A DNA stretch of 64,000 bases from assembly GCA_014138725.1 (NCBI GenBank), contig JACJID010000001.1:2166385-2230384 (forward strand). Reading direction: 5' to 3'. Below the pieces are notes generated by a model. The model ran no database searches, was not told the origin of the DNA, and was given only the letters and a program-made list of their open reading frames with translations. A program made the position numbers and the translations under genes. Within the stretch, counting starts at the first letter, position 1. The number at the start of each line of letters is the position of its first letter. Below, in pieces: positions 15,810-24,834 of this stretch. Source of the stretch: Kutzneria viridogrisea. Lineage in GTDB: Bacteria > Actinomycetota > Actinomycetes > Mycobacteriales > Pseudonocardiaceae.

Positions 15810-17360
15810 ATGATCGCTGACGTGGTGATCGCCGGGGCCGGGCCGAACGGCCTGGCGCTGGCCTGCGAGTTGGCACTGGCCGGGGTCCGGCCGATCGTGC
15901 TGGAACGGCTGCCGGAGCCCAGTGACGAGCCCAAGGCCAACGGCATGATCGGCCAGGTCGTGCGCTTGGTGGACCGGCGCGGGCTGTACGAACGGCTCAG
16001 CGGCAGCGCCGAGCCGCCGCTGCCGAACTCCGCGTACTTCATGTTCGGAGCGCTGTTCCTGGACCTGAGCCTGCTCGACCAGAGCCCGCTCTACGTCCTG
16101 CCCGCCGCCCAACAGCACTTGGTGCGCGTGCTCGCCGAACGGGCACTCGAACTCGGTGCGGAGATCCGCAGCGGGCACGAGCTCACCGGCCTGGCCCAGG
16201 ACGAGGACGGGGTCACGCTGGAGGTCACCGGTCCGGATGGGCCGTACCGGCTGCGGACGCGCTACCACGTGGGTGCGGAGGGGGCGCGCAGCGTCACGCG
16301 CAAGCAGGCGGGCATCGGGTTCCCGGGCGTCAGCTACGACCGGACCACTCTGCGCACCGCGCACGCCACCGTGCCCGCGGAGTGGATCAACCCCGCGACC
16401 GGCGCGCTGGAGGTGCCCGGGCACGGCACGGTGCTGCCGTTCCTGAGCCACCGCACCGAGCGCGGCGGGTTCGCCTACGCACCGCTGCCCGGCCAGTCCC
16501 CCACCATCACGACCACCGAGTGGGACCAGCCCGAGTCGGACGAACCGATGAGCCTGGACGAACTGCGGGCCAGTGTCCGGCGCGTGCTCGGAGTGGACGT
16601 CCCGCTGGGCCCGCCCGAGGGGGACGGGCCACACCTGTTGCGTCGCAGGAACAAGGGCAACACGCGGGTGGCCGACCGGTTCCGGAGCGGCCGCGTGTTC
16701 CTGGTCGGCGATGCCGCGCACATCTACGTCGCGGGCGGCGCGGGGCTCAACCTCGGGATGCAGGACGCGGTCAACCTGGGCTGGAAGCTGGCCGCCGTGC
16801 TGCGCGGCACCGCCCCGGACGGGTTGCTGGACACCTACGAGTCGGAGCGCCGCCAGGCCGCCGAGCGCACGATCGTCTTCGCGGGCGCCCAGCAGGCACT
16901 GGTGGCGCCGGGGGACGACGTCACCGCGCTGCGCCAGCTGTTCACGGAACTGTTGGGAGACAAGCAGAGCGTGCAGCGCATCGCCGACCTCATGTCCGGC
17001 ACCGACATCCGCTACGACATGGGCCTGCCGGATCCGCACCCGCTGGTGGGCTGGTTCGCGCCGGACCTGGACCTGCACACCGCGGACGGACCGGTCCGGT
17101 TGACCGAGCTGTGCCGGACCGGCCGTCCGCTGTTGCTGGACCTCACCGGCGGGGATGCCGTGCCGGGGCTGGGTGAGCAGGTCGATGTGGTCAGCGCGCG
17201 GTCGCTCACCCCGATCGACGCGACAGCGCTGCTGATCCGCCCGGACAGCTACGTGGCCTGGGCCTGCTCGGCGCCTCAGTTGGACCTCGCCGAGCTGACC
17301 GGGGCGGCGAGCCGGTGGTTCGGCTCCCCCGCGCTACACCGCAGCCAGGCGGGCGGCTGA
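15810..17360 (+). CDS. FAD-dependent aromatic monooxygenase (class A), module B
   Basis: 516 residues, paralogous to the enzyme at 6507 along its length (RLPEPSDEPKANGMIGQVVR and RIADLMSGTDIRYDMG have direct counterparts). FAD motifs GAGPNG (about 9-14) and GDAAHIYVAGGAGLNLGMQD are intact. The DG motif reads GAEGARSVTRKQ, so the usual Cys-Asp is Ala-Glu; this Asp helps hold FAD and NAD(P)H, and the change may alter activity. ATG 15810 follows GAGGGGG; ATG 15792 would overlap that ribosome site. The 3' end overlaps the convergent amidohydrolase by 27 bp. Confidence 0.92.
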   Translation: MIADVVIAGAGPNGLALACELALAGVRPIVLERLPEPSDEPKANGMIGQVVRLVDRRGLYERLSGSAEPPLPNSAYFMFGALFLDLSLLDQSPLYVLPAAQQHLVRVLAERALELGAEIRSGHELTGLAQDEDGVTLEVTGPDGPYRLRTRYHVGAEGARSVTRKQAGIGFPGVSYDRTTLRTAHATVPAEWINPATGALEVPGHGTVLPFLSHRTERGGFAYAPLPGQSPTITTTEWDQPESDEPMSLDELRASVRRVLGVDVPLGPPEGDGPHLLRRRNKGNTRVADRFRSGRVFLVGDAAHIYVAGGAGLNLGMQDAVNLGWKLAAVLRGTAPDGLLDTYESERRQAAERTIVFAGAQQALVAPGDDVTALRQLFTELLGDKQSVQRIADLMSGTDIRYDMGLPDPHPLVGWFAPDLDLHTADGPVRLTELCRTGRPLLLDLTGGDAVPGLGEQVDVVSARSLTPIDATALLIRPDSYVAWACSAPQLDLAELTGAASRWFGSPALHRSQAGG

Positions 17361-18581
17361 CTCGCGCACGGCCAGCACCAGCTCGTCGGGGACCGAGGTC
17401 CGCACCGGACGGCCCCCGACGAGCACGGTGTCGATGTTGCCGGGGTGCGCTGCCGTGACCACCGTGCCGACCGGGTCGTGCAGTCCACCGAGCAGGTTGA
17501 CGTCGTTGGCGCGCAACAGAACCAGGTCGGCCTGCTTGCCCAGGGCCAGCGAGCCCACCCGGTCGGCGAGCCCGACCGCCGCCGCACCGTCCACAGTGGC
17601 CAGCCGGAGCACGTCGGCGGGGGTGGGCCGCACGCCCGCGCCGAACTGGCCGGTCAGCAGCGCGGCGCGCATGAGCGAGAACATGTCCCCGGCCACCGAG
17701 GTCACCACGTCCACGCCGAGGCCGGTGCTGATGCCGTGCCGGAGCAACCGGCCGATCATCGGGGCGCCGTGCCCCATCCGCGCCTCCACGGCGGGGGTGA
17801 TGGCCACGGCCGCGCCTGCTCGCGCGATCAGGTCCAGTTCCTCGTCCGGCAGCGAGTTGGCGTGCACGAAGGTGATGTCGGCACCGAGCAGTCCGGCGTC
17901 CCGCAACGCGTGCACGGGACGCTCGGCGACCGGGCCGCTGCCGGTGTGCACGAACATGCGCAGCCCCAGCTCCCTGGCCAGCTGCCAGTCGCGGCGGGCC
18001 AGATCCATTGGTGCGTAAGAAGGTCCTGTCGGTGCGAGGGCCATCGTGACCAGGTCCTCCCCGGAGGCGAAGTGCTCGCGGTGCACGCGGCGGACCTCCT
18101 CGGCACCGAGGTCGGGGCCGAACACGGGCTTGCCGTGCGCGAACACGGCGCGGATGCCGGAGGCCCGCAGCGCGGACACGGCGGCGTCGGCGTGCTCCGG
18201 GCTGAACTGGATGTGCGCGAAGTCCTGGAGGGTGGTGATGCCGGAGGCCAGCGCCTCCAGCGCGCCGGCCAGGGTGCTGGTGTGCACCTCGGCGGGCCGG
18301 TGGTGCGGCGCGAACCGCTTGGCGACCAGGTCCAGGTAGCCGCCCAGGTCCAGGTCGGTGGCGACCCCGCGCAGTGCGGTCTGCCAGGTGTGCCGGTGGG
18401 CGTCCACGAAACCGGGTAGCACGATCCGGTCGGTGGCGTCGAGGACCTCGGCCCCCTCGGCGGTCAGCCCTGGCCCGACCGCGGCGATGCGGCCGTCCGT
18501 CACGAGCAGGTCGTGACCCGCCAAGACCCTGATCGGGTCGGTGTCGATGAGCAGGCCGTTGCGGATGAGTAGGTGGCGCAC
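17334..18581 (-). CDS. Amidohydrolase (TRZ/ATZ, guanine-deaminase-like)
   Basis: 415 residues. The metal motif DAHRHTWQTALRG gives His62 and His64; later ligands are the His in FVHTGSG, the His in FVHANSL and the Asp in GLGVDVVTSVAGDMF. An N-terminal beta-sandwich (LLIRNGLLIDTD, DGRIAAVGPGL) and C-terminal LALGKQADLVLL complete the family pattern. It hydrolyses an amino- or amide-substituted ring such as a purine or triazine analogue; substrate unknown. GTG 18581 follows GAAGGGGG. It diverges from a MarR gene 58 bp away. Confidence 0.9.
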   Translation of the reverse strand: MRHLLIRNGLLIDTDPIRVLAGHDLLVTDGRIAAVGPGLTAEGAEVLDATDRIVLPGFVDAHRHTWQTALRGVATDLDLGGYLDLVAKRFAPHHRPAEVHTSTLAGALEALASGITTLQDFAHIQFSPEHADAAVSALRASGIRAVFAHGKPVFGPDLGAEEVRRVHREHFASGEDLVTMALAPTGPSYAPMDLARRDWQLARELGLRMFVHTGSGPVAERPVHALRDAGLLGADITFVHANSLPDEELDLIARAGAAVAITPAVEARMGHGAPMIGRLLRHGISTGLGVDVVTSVAGDMFSLMRAALLTGQFGAGVRPTPADVLRLATVDGAAAVGLADRVGSLALGKQADLVLLRANDVNLLGGLHDPVGTVVTAAHPGNIDTVLVGGRPVRTSVPDELVLAVRESAARLAAV

Positions 18582-18639
18582 AGATCCCCCTTCGGAAAGC
18601 TTTCGGAAAAGCTATCACGCTGTGCAATACCCTGGCGCC
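18582..18639. promoter_or_regulatory. Divergent promoter region with GAAAGCTTTC palindrome
   Basis: The 58-bp gap between the amidohydrolase and MarR starts contains the self-complementary GAAAGCTTTC followed by GGAAAAGC. A MarR operator controlling both genes is likely by position. Confidence 0.45.
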
Positions 18640-19152
18640 GTGACCGACAGGGTTGAGCAGCTGATCGCGGCCTGGCAGTCGGAGCTGCCCGAGGTGCTCG
18701 GGCCGGGCACCGAGCTGGTCAAGCGGGTGCTGGTGCTCGCCGCCGACCTGGACGCGGCCACCCGGCGCGAACTGCCCGCCTTCGACCTGACCCCGGCCGA
18801 GTACGAGGTGCTGGTCGGTCTGCGCAGGTCAGGACCGCCGTACCGGCTCAAGCCCGGTGAGCTGGGGCGCGCGCTGCTGCTGTCCAGCGGGGGCACGAGC
18901 AACATCGTCAACCGGCTGACCGCGCGCGGGCTGGTCACCCGCGAGAGCGACCCGGACGACGGCCGCGGCACGCTGATCTGCCTCACCGAGCAGGGCGGGC
19001 AGCTGGCCGAGGCCGCGGTCAAGGCCAGTTCCGCAGCGCACGAGGAGGTGTTCGCGGACCTGCCGCCGGAGGTCCTGCGCACCGCGACCGAGGCGCTGCG
19101 CGAGGTCTTCGCCGTGCTGGACCGGCCACGACGCGGCACCTGGTCGGCATGA
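18640..19152 (+). CDS. MarR-family transcriptional regulator
   Basis: 170 residues. The winged helix is FDLTPAEYEVLVGLRRSGPP, LKPGELGRALLLSSGGTSNI, VNRLTARGLVTRESDPDDGR, with the DxR wing at DPDDGRG. Helices before and after form the dimer interface. GTG 18640 gives TDRVEQLIAAW. The stop overlaps the start of the ECF sigma gene (ATGA at 19149), so regulator and sigma factor are translationally coupled. It diverges from the amidohydrolase and may control it. Confidence 0.92.
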   Translation: MTDRVEQLIAAWQSELPEVLGPGTELVKRVLVLAADLDAATRRELPAFDLTPAEYEVLVGLRRSGPPYRLKPGELGRALLLSSGGTSNIVNRLTARGLVTRESDPDDGRGTLICLTEQGGQLAEAAVKASSAAHEEVFADLPPEVLRTATEALREVFAVLDRPRRGTWSA

Positions 19153-20372
19153 GCCCGCCGGAGGACCTGCTGCGCCAGCTCACCCCGCAGGTGCTCGGCG
19201 CGGTGGTTCGCCGGTACGGGCACTTCGACTCCGCCGAGGACGCGGTGCAGGAGGCGCTGCTCGCCGCCGCCATGCAGTGGCCGGAGCAGGGCGTGCCCGC
19301 CGACCCCAAGGCGTGGCTGATCACCGTCGCCGCGCGGCGGCTCACCGACCAGCTGCGCAGCGATTCGGCACGGCAGCGCCGCGAGGACTCCGTGGCCGCC
19401 ATGTCCCCGGCCGAGCAGTACGCGGAGCCGGTCGCCGAGGACGACACGCTCACCCTGTTGTTGCTGTGCTGCCACCCCGCGCTGTCCGCCCCGTCCCAGG
19501 TGGCGCTGACCCTGCGCGCGGTGGGCGGGCTGGGCACCAAGGAGATCGCCCGCGCCTTCCTCGTCCCGGAATCGACCATGGCGCAGCGCATCAGCCGGGC
19601 CAAGTCGGCGATCAAGGCGGCCGGTGCCCGCTTCGAGCCGCCTCCGGAGCAGGAACGCGGCCAACGGCTGGTCGCCGTGCTGCACGTGCTGTACCTGATC
19701 TTCAACGAGGGCTACACCGCGAGCTCCGGCCCGCAGTTGCAGCGCACCGACCTGACCGGTGAGGCGATCCGGCTCACCCGCGAGCTGCACCGGCTGCTGC
19801 CCAAGGACGGGGAGGTCACCGGCCTGCTCGCGCTGATGCTGCTCACCGACTCGCGTCGCGCCGCGCGGACCCGCCCCGACGGCGGGCTGGTGCCGCTGGA
19901 CGAGCAGGACCGCACGCTGTGGAACCGCCCGCTGATCGAGGAGGGCGTCGCGCTGATCACCGAGGCGCTCACCGGCAGCGCGCTCGGGCCGTACCAGGTG
20001 CAGGCGGCCATCAGTGCCGTGCACGCCGAGGCCGTGCGGGCGCAGGACACCGACTGGCCGCAGATCCTCGCCCTGTACCGGTTGCTGGAGCGCATGGCGC
20101 CCAACCCGGTGGTGACGCTCAACCTGGCCGTGGCACTGGCCATGGTGGACGGTCCGCGGGCAGGACTGGACCTGTTGGCGGGCCTGAACTCCGACCGCCG
20201 GACCGCCGCGCACCACCGGCTCGCCGCCGTGCGGGCACACCTGCTGGAGCTGGCCGGGGAACACGCCGACGCGCGCGAGGCCTACCTGCTCGCCGCGAGC
20301 CGGACCACGAGCGGGCCCGAGCAGCGCTACCTGGCGGAACGGGCCGCCCGGCTGGCGACCAGAACGCCGTGA
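19149..20372 (+). CDS. ECF42-type RNA polymerase sigma factor with C-terminal TPR-like extension
   Basis: 407 residues, twice the length of a plain ECF factor. Region 2 is GAVVRRYGHFDSAEDAVQEA and WLITVAARRLTDQLR; region 4 is LTLRAVGGLGTKEIARAFLV, PESTMAQRISRAKSAIK. The conserved linker LHVLYLIFNEGYTASSGPQL and the helical C terminus identify the ECF42 type (DUF6596), which needs its own C-terminal domain instead of an anti-sigma factor. Such genes normally sit beside a DGPF/YCII-type gene; none is seen here. Coupled to MarR by a 4-base overlap. A hairpin repeat overlaps its stop. Confidence 0.92.
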   Translation: MSPPEDLLRQLTPQVLGAVVRRYGHFDSAEDAVQEALLAAAMQWPEQGVPADPKAWLITVAARRLTDQLRSDSARQRREDSVAAMSPAEQYAEPVAEDDTLTLLLLCCHPALSAPSQVALTLRAVGGLGTKEIARAFLVPESTMAQRISRAKSAIKAAGARFEPPPEQERGQRLVAVLHVLYLIFNEGYTASSGPQLQRTDLTGEAIRLTRELHRLLPKDGEVTGLLALMLLTDSRRAARTRPDGGLVPLDEQDRTLWNRPLIEEGVALITEALTGSALGPYQVQAAISAVHAEAVRAQDTDWPQILALYRLLERMAPNPVVTLNLAVALAMVDGPRAGLDLLAGLNSDRRTAAHHRLAAVRAHLLELAGEHADAREAYLLAASRTTSGPEQRYLAERAARLATRTP

Positions 20373-20415
20373 AGGTGGCTTTCACTGCGCCCAGCGCAGC
20401 AAAAGCCACCTTCAC
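20369..20415. repeat. Hairpin family copy 4 (GGTGGCTTT subtype)
   Basis: GTGAAGGTGGCTTT and AAAGCCACCTTCAC pair, with an inner CTGCGC/GCGCAG-like stem. It overlaps the end of the ECF42 gene and precedes the recombinase, consistent with a terminator. Confidence 0.85.
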
Positions 20416-20432
20416 GCCACACCCCGCCTAGG

Positions 20433-21629
20433 ATGATCACTGTGGAGGTCGCACTGCCGGAGCCGGTTCGGGCCGCGCTGAGCCGGGGCACCAAGAGCGT
20501 GCTGGTGGACAGCGCCGCACTGGCCGCCGTGCGGGACCGGTTCGACGGGGCCCAGGCCGAGTCGCTGGCGCACTACCTGAGCGAGTCCCAGTCGGCGAAC
20601 ACGCTGCGCGCCTACCGCACCGACTGGCTGGCCTGGTCGGCGTGGTGTGCGGGCGAGGGGCGGCAAGCCCTGCCCGCGGAACCCCTGGACCTGGCGGTGT
20701 ACCTGGCCGCGGCGGCCGACGCGACGCGGATCGCGGCGGACGGCGGCACGAAGTGGGCGTTCAGCCCGGCGACCCTGGACCGCAAGGCGGCGGCGATCGC
20801 CGCGGTGCACGCCGCGAACGGTCTGCCCTCCCCCACCCGCGCCGACGTGGTTCGCCTGACGCTGCGCGGGATCCGGCGGGTCCGCAAGGCCCGGCCCACG
20901 CGCAAGCGGCCCGTACTGCTCGGCACGCTGGAGGCCCTGCTCGCGGAGTTGCCCGCGGACGGCTGGCCGCAGGGCATCGCCCGCCGACGGGACGCCCTGT
21001 TGCTGCTGATGGGTTTCGCGGGCGCCTTGCGGCGCAGCGAGTTGGCGGGCCTGCACCTGGACTCGGTGCAGGTCGACACCGACGCGCGCACCGGCGAGCC
21101 GCTGCTGATCGTGGACCTGGGCGTGACGAAGACGGATCCGACCGGCGTGCACCACCAGCGGGTCGTGCTGCCCCGTGGGCAACGGCCGCACACCTGCGCG
21201 GTGTGCGCCTTCGCCGAGTGGGCGGACCTGCTGGCCGCGCACGCCGGGGGCTCGCTCGCCCAGTGGCTGTCCGAACGGGAGGAACCGGCCCGTCAGGTGC
21301 ACCGCTGCCACAGCTACCGCCCGGGGCCGACCGGCCCGCAGCCGCTGTTCCCCTCGGTGAGCAGGCATGGCCACCTGGGCGACCGGCCGATGACTGGTCG
21401 TGCCGTGGCCGACTTGGTGAAGCGCTATGCGGAACGGGCTGGGCTGGACCCTGACCTGTTCTCCGGGCACTCGCTGCGCGCGGGCTTCGCCACGCAGGCC
21501 GCCCTGGGCGGTGCCACCGACCGCGAGATCATGCGGCAGGGCCGGTGGACCAACCCGCGCACCGTGCACCGCTACATCCGCACGGCCAACCCGTTGGACG
21601 ACAACGCGGTGACCAAGCTCGGGCTCTGA
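20433..21629 (+). CDS. Tyrosine recombinase / site-specific integrase
   Basis: 398 residues. The SAM-like core-binding part is AESLAHYLSESQSANTLRAY. Catalytic residues fit the family: first Arg in GALRRSEL, His-x-x-Arg in HSLRAGF, the late His/Trp in RQGRWTNPRT, and the nucleophile Tyr in VHRYIRTAN. It cuts and rejoins DNA at a specific site. An alternative leaderless start is GTG 20442, seven bases after TAGGAT. No excisionase or attachment repeats are evident nearby. The palindrome at 14059-14093 is a possible but unproven target. Confidence 0.88.
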   Translation: MITVEVALPEPVRAALSRGTKSVLVDSAALAAVRDRFDGAQAESLAHYLSESQSANTLRAYRTDWLAWSAWCAGEGRQALPAEPLDLAVYLAAAADATRIAADGGTKWAFSPATLDRKAAAIAAVHAANGLPSPTRADVVRLTLRGIRRVRKARPTRKRPVLLGTLEALLAELPADGWPQGIARRRDALLLLMGFAGALRRSELAGLHLDSVQVDTDARTGEPLLIVDLGVTKTDPTGVHHQRVVLPRGQRPHTCAVCAFAEWADLLAAHAGGSLAQWLSEREEPARQVHRCHSYRPGPTGPQPLFPSVSRHGHLGDRPMTGRAVADLVKRYAERAGLDPDLFSGHSLRAGFATQAALGGATDREIMRQGRWTNPRTVHRYIRTANPLDDNAVTKLGL

Positions 21630-21756
21630 TCCGCTCAACCCAGGCGCGGAGCTTGGTCTCCGCAGTCAAGCTCCCGACCTGCGGATCTGCTTGGGGGGTC
21701 CGCGCAGGGCCACCTACCCCATTGGCGGGTGATCACAGCGAGTTCAGACTTGAGGC

Positions 21757-22632
21757 ATGGCCAACAAGGAACTGGGCGACTTCCTCCGCGCCCGCCGCAC
21801 CCGACTCACACCGGAGGAGATCGGTCTCCCGGTCGAGCTCGGTGTCGGTCGCCGCGTCACCGGCTTGCGACGCGCCGAGGTCGCCCGGTTGGCCGGGGTG
21901 AGCGCCGAGTACTACACCCGGCTTGAACAAGGTCGCGCCGGACAGGCCTCCGAGCAGGTGCTGCTTGCCCTGTCCGATGCCCTACGGCTGGACGACGTCG
22001 AGCGGCGGCACCTGTTCACCCTCGCCGGCACCGCATCCAGGGCGCGGGACCGCGGCGAGCACTCGGCGCGACTGCGGCCGGCGATGCGACAGGTGCTGGA
22101 GTCGATGGACTTGTGCCCTGCCTACGTCCGCGACGGCAATCTCGAGATCGTCGCCGGCAACGCGCTGTGGGCACTGGTGTTCCCCGATATCGCCACCTTG
22201 CCTCGCCGGGAACGCAACATGGTCCGCTGGACGCTGCTGGACCCCCGCGCGCGCCTGGTGTGGTGCGACTGGGAGCGCGTGGCCCGCGACTACGTCCACG
22301 TGCTGCGGCTGGCCGCCGCGGACCAGCCCCGCAACCAGCGCATCACCAACCTGATCGGCGAGCTGATGGTGCGGTCACCGGAGTTCCCAGCGTGGTGGTC
22401 CGAGCACCGCGTTCACGAACGCAGCACCGGCAGGAAACGGATCCACCACCACATCGTCGGCGACCTCGAACTGCAATTCGAGATCTTCACCCCGGTCGCC
22501 GACCCCAGTCTGTCGATGCTGGTCTACTCCGCCCCGACCGGCTCCCCCAGTGAGGAGCGCCTGCGGCTGCTCGCCAGCTGGGGAAGCGAGCACACAGCCA
22601 CGGCACGCCGGGGCGCCGACGCCGACTCCTGA
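21757..22632 (+). CDS. XRE-family regulator with MmyB-like ligand-binding domain
   Basis: 291 residues. The HTH part is LGDFLRARRTRLTPEEIGLP, TGLRRAEVARLAGVSAEYYT, RLEQGRAGQAS. The ligand domain has LDLCPAYVR-like and GNALWALVFPDIATLPRRER segments and ends LSMLVYSAPTGSPSEERLRL. It is a paralogue-type relative of the regulator at 2489. It lies 112 bp upstream of an SDR gene in the same direction and probably controls it. Confidence 0.92.
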   Translation: MANKELGDFLRARRTRLTPEEIGLPVELGVGRRVTGLRRAEVARLAGVSAEYYTRLEQGRAGQASEQVLLALSDALRLDDVERRHLFTLAGTASRARDRGEHSARLRPAMRQVLESMDLCPAYVRDGNLEIVAGNALWALVFPDIATLPRRERNMVRWTLLDPRARLVWCDWERVARDYVHVLRLAAADQPRNQRITNLIGELMVRSPEFPAWWSEHRVHERSTGRKRIHHHIVGDLELQFEIFTPVADPSLSMLVYSAPTGSPSEERLRLLASWGSEHTATARRGADADS

Positions 22633-22744
22633 CAGCCCCCAGCGGCATTCGGCCACCTCCATCACCCAGACACGACTGCGCCGCGCACGCGCCCGGCGGC
22701 GCTCGATCACGGCCTCGATGGCCGTCACTGAAAGGAAATCCTTG

Positions 22745-23599
22745 ATGAGCAAGACGTTCCTGGTCACCGGTGTCAGCACCGGGCTCGGACTGGCGATCGC
22801 CCGGCGGGCGCTGGCGGCCGGGCACCGGGTGGCCGGCACGGTGCGCACCGAGCAGCACGCGGCCGCCTTCCAGGCCCTGGACGCCGAACGCGCCCGGGCC
22901 TTCCTCCTCGACCTGACCGACGAGGACCGGATCGAGCCGACCGTGCGCGCCGCCGAAGTCGCGTTGGGGCCGATCGAGGTGCTCGTGGCCAACGCCGGCT
23001 ACGGCGTCGAGGGCACCTTCGAGGAGTCCCCGATGGCCGACCTGCGCCGCCAGTTCGAGGTCAACGTGTTCGGCACGGTGGCGACCATGAAGGCCGTGCT
23101 GCCCGGTATGCGCGAACGGCGCGGCGGTCACATCTTCGTGATCACCTCGATGGGCGGGATGACCACGTTCCCCGGCCTGTCGTTCTACGAGGGCAGCAAG
23201 CACGCGATGGAGGGCATCACCGAGGGACTCGCACAAGAGGTCGCGCAGTTCGGGGTGCGGGTGACCGCGGTGGCCCCCGGCGCGTTCGCGACCGACTGGG
23301 CGGGCCGGTCGCTGGCCCGCGCGCCACGAGGCATCCCCGACTACGACGAGCTGTTCGATCCGATCCGCGCCCGCCGCCAGGCCCTGGCCGGTCAGGGGAT
23401 TGGTGACCCCGATCGCGCCGGCCAGGCCATCCTCACCGTGCTCGACGCCGAGACCGCTCCCGTGCACCTGCTGCTCGGCTCGGACGCGCTGCGCCTGGTC
23501 GCGGCCGGTCGCCAGCGGGTCCAGGACGACATCGACACCTGGCAGGACCTCAGCCTGTCCACCGACTCCCCCAAGGGCGGAGTCACCGTCTCCTCCTGA
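22745..23599 (+). CDS. Short-chain dehydrogenase/reductase
   Basis: 284 residues. The NAD(P) motif is TGVSTGLG (8-15), NAG follows VLVANAGYG, the catalytic Ser is in ITSMGGM, and Tyr/Lys are in SFYEGSKHA. This variant (YEGSK, long C terminus) is typical of actinobacterial oxidoreductases that reduce small carbonyls. AAAGGAAA gives a ribosome site before ATG 22745. Partner of the XRE gene upstream; echoes the divergent XRE/SDR pair at 1622-3340. Confidence 0.92.
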   Translation: MSKTFLVTGVSTGLGLAIARRALAAGHRVAGTVRTEQHAAAFQALDAERARAFLLDLTDEDRIEPTVRAAEVALGPIEVLVANAGYGVEGTFEESPMADLRRQFEVNVFGTVATMKAVLPGMRERRGGHIFVITSMGGMTTFPGLSFYEGSKHAMEGITEGLAQEVAQFGVRVTAVAPGAFATDWAGRSLARAPRGIPDYDELFDPIRARRQALAGQGIGDPDRAGQAILTVLDAETAPVHLLLGSDALRLVAAGRQRVQDDIDTWQDLSLSTDSPKGGVTVSS

Positions 23600-23626
23600 C
23601 ACAGCGGTCGCTGGTGCGGTGAGCGC

Positions 23627-23857
23627 GTGGTCGACCAGTCGTCGAACGAGGAGGAGTTGGACCGGCTGCGCCGGTTTCCCGAGATCAGCCGGGACGAGCT
23701 GATGCGGTTCTTCACGCTCACCGACGCCGACGAGCTGTTCGCCCGCTCCCACCGGGGCCCGGCGAACGTGCTGGGCGTGGCCGTGCAGCTGTGCACGCTG
23801 CCCTGGCTGGGGTTCGTGCCCGACGAGGTGCACGCGGTGCCCCCGGCGGTGGCCCCC
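23627..23857 (+). pseudogene. Tn3-family transposase remnant (N-terminal)
   Basis: About 77 residues match the start of Tn3 TnpA: FPEISRDELMRFFTLTDADE, GPANVLGVAVQLCTLPWLGF, VPDEVHAVPPAV. Intact enzymes have about 1000 residues; everything after this block is missing and the reading frame runs into the 3' end of the GNAT gene. A scar of a former Tn3-type transposon. Confidence 0.75.
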
Positions 23858-23922
23858 TGCAGGCCGCTGTCCGAGCCCGCTGATCCGACCGCCCGGGGCG
23901 CGCCAACCCAGCCTGACCGCGG

Positions 23923-24834
23923 TCAGCTACGGGGTGGGCCGAAGACGGTGTGCTGCTCGGTCATCTGGTAACCGGCCCGGCGGAAGGCTGCGGCCATCGG
24001 CTTGTTCGGCACGTCGGTGGTCGCGGTGATCCGGTCCGCGCCGTCGGCCGCGTGCACCCGGGTGACCTCCGCCAGGAGATCGTCCACGTAGCCCCGGCCG
24101 CGCAGTTCCGGCAGCACGCCCAGGTATCCGACATTCCGGGAATGCGGGGTCGCCGATGGGATCGCGAATCCGACGAGCGAGCCGTCTGAAGTCTCGGCGA
24201 TCCGCCACCACGAACGCTCACCCGGGCAGGACAGGTAGAACTCCAGATCGCCCTGAGCCTGCGCGTCCACCCCGCCGGACTCGATGTCCCGCTGCGTGGC
24301 CACATCCAGGCTGCCGATCGCGACCCGGCGGAACACCGCGAGGAACTCCGCGTCCTCGGCTGGGCGGAACACCAGCCGCCCCGAGCCGACGGGCAAGCCG
24401 TCGGCGGGCGTCCACTCGAAGCGGAGCCGCTCGATCACATCGGTCAGCCCCGAGGCCGACGCGGCGGCCGAGCGCCACGACACCGCGTCCACCGCGCAAC
24501 CGCCTCGCAGGATCAGCCGGTAATTGGGCAACACGCCGAACTCGGCGTGTCCCTTGTCCAGCAGCGCGGTGGCCACCCCGACGCGATCGGGCACATCGGG
24601 CAGCACGTGCAGGCAGTCCAGGACGATCGGCTGCTCGCTGTCCGACCGTCCCCACCACACGGCGCGGCCGACGATCCGGTCGCCGTCCTGGGCGAACCAC
24701 GTCCACTCCGGGCGCATCCGGTTCTCGGCCGCCTCCACCCGCAGCTGATCATCGTCGACGAAGCCGACCGGGTCCGTGACGATGAACGCCGGAGGCGAGG
24801 ACAATTCCGCCGCCGTGGCGTGGCGGATCAGCAC
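23923..24834 (-). CDS. GNAT-family N-acetyltransferase (two-domain)
   Basis: 303 residues. Two GNAT-like halves: the first has RIVGRAVWWGRSDSEQPIVL and LHVLPDVPDRVGVATALLD; the second, catalytic-looking half has GSLVGFAIPSATPHSRNVGY, LGVLPELRGRGYVDDLLAEV with the acetyl-CoA loop ELRGRGYV, and NKPMAAAFRRAGYQ. It moves an acetyl group to an unknown amine. GTG 24834 (MLIRHATAAEL) starts just inside the 3' end of the oxygenase remnant. No operon partner. Confidence 0.85.
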   Translation of the reverse strand: MLIRHATAAELSSPPAFIVTDPVGFVDDDQLRVEAAENRMRPEWTWFAQDGDRIVGRAVWWGRSDSEQPIVLDCLHVLPDVPDRVGVATALLDKGHAEFGVLPNYRLILRGGCAVDAVSWRSAAASASGLTDVIERLRFEWTPADGLPVGSGRLVFRPAEDAEFLAVFRRVAIGSLDVATQRDIESGGVDAQAQGDLEFYLSCPGERSWWRIAETSDGSLVGFAIPSATPHSRNVGYLGVLPELRGRGYVDDLLAEVTRVHAADGADRITATTDVPNKPMAAAFRRAGYQMTEQHTVFGPPRS

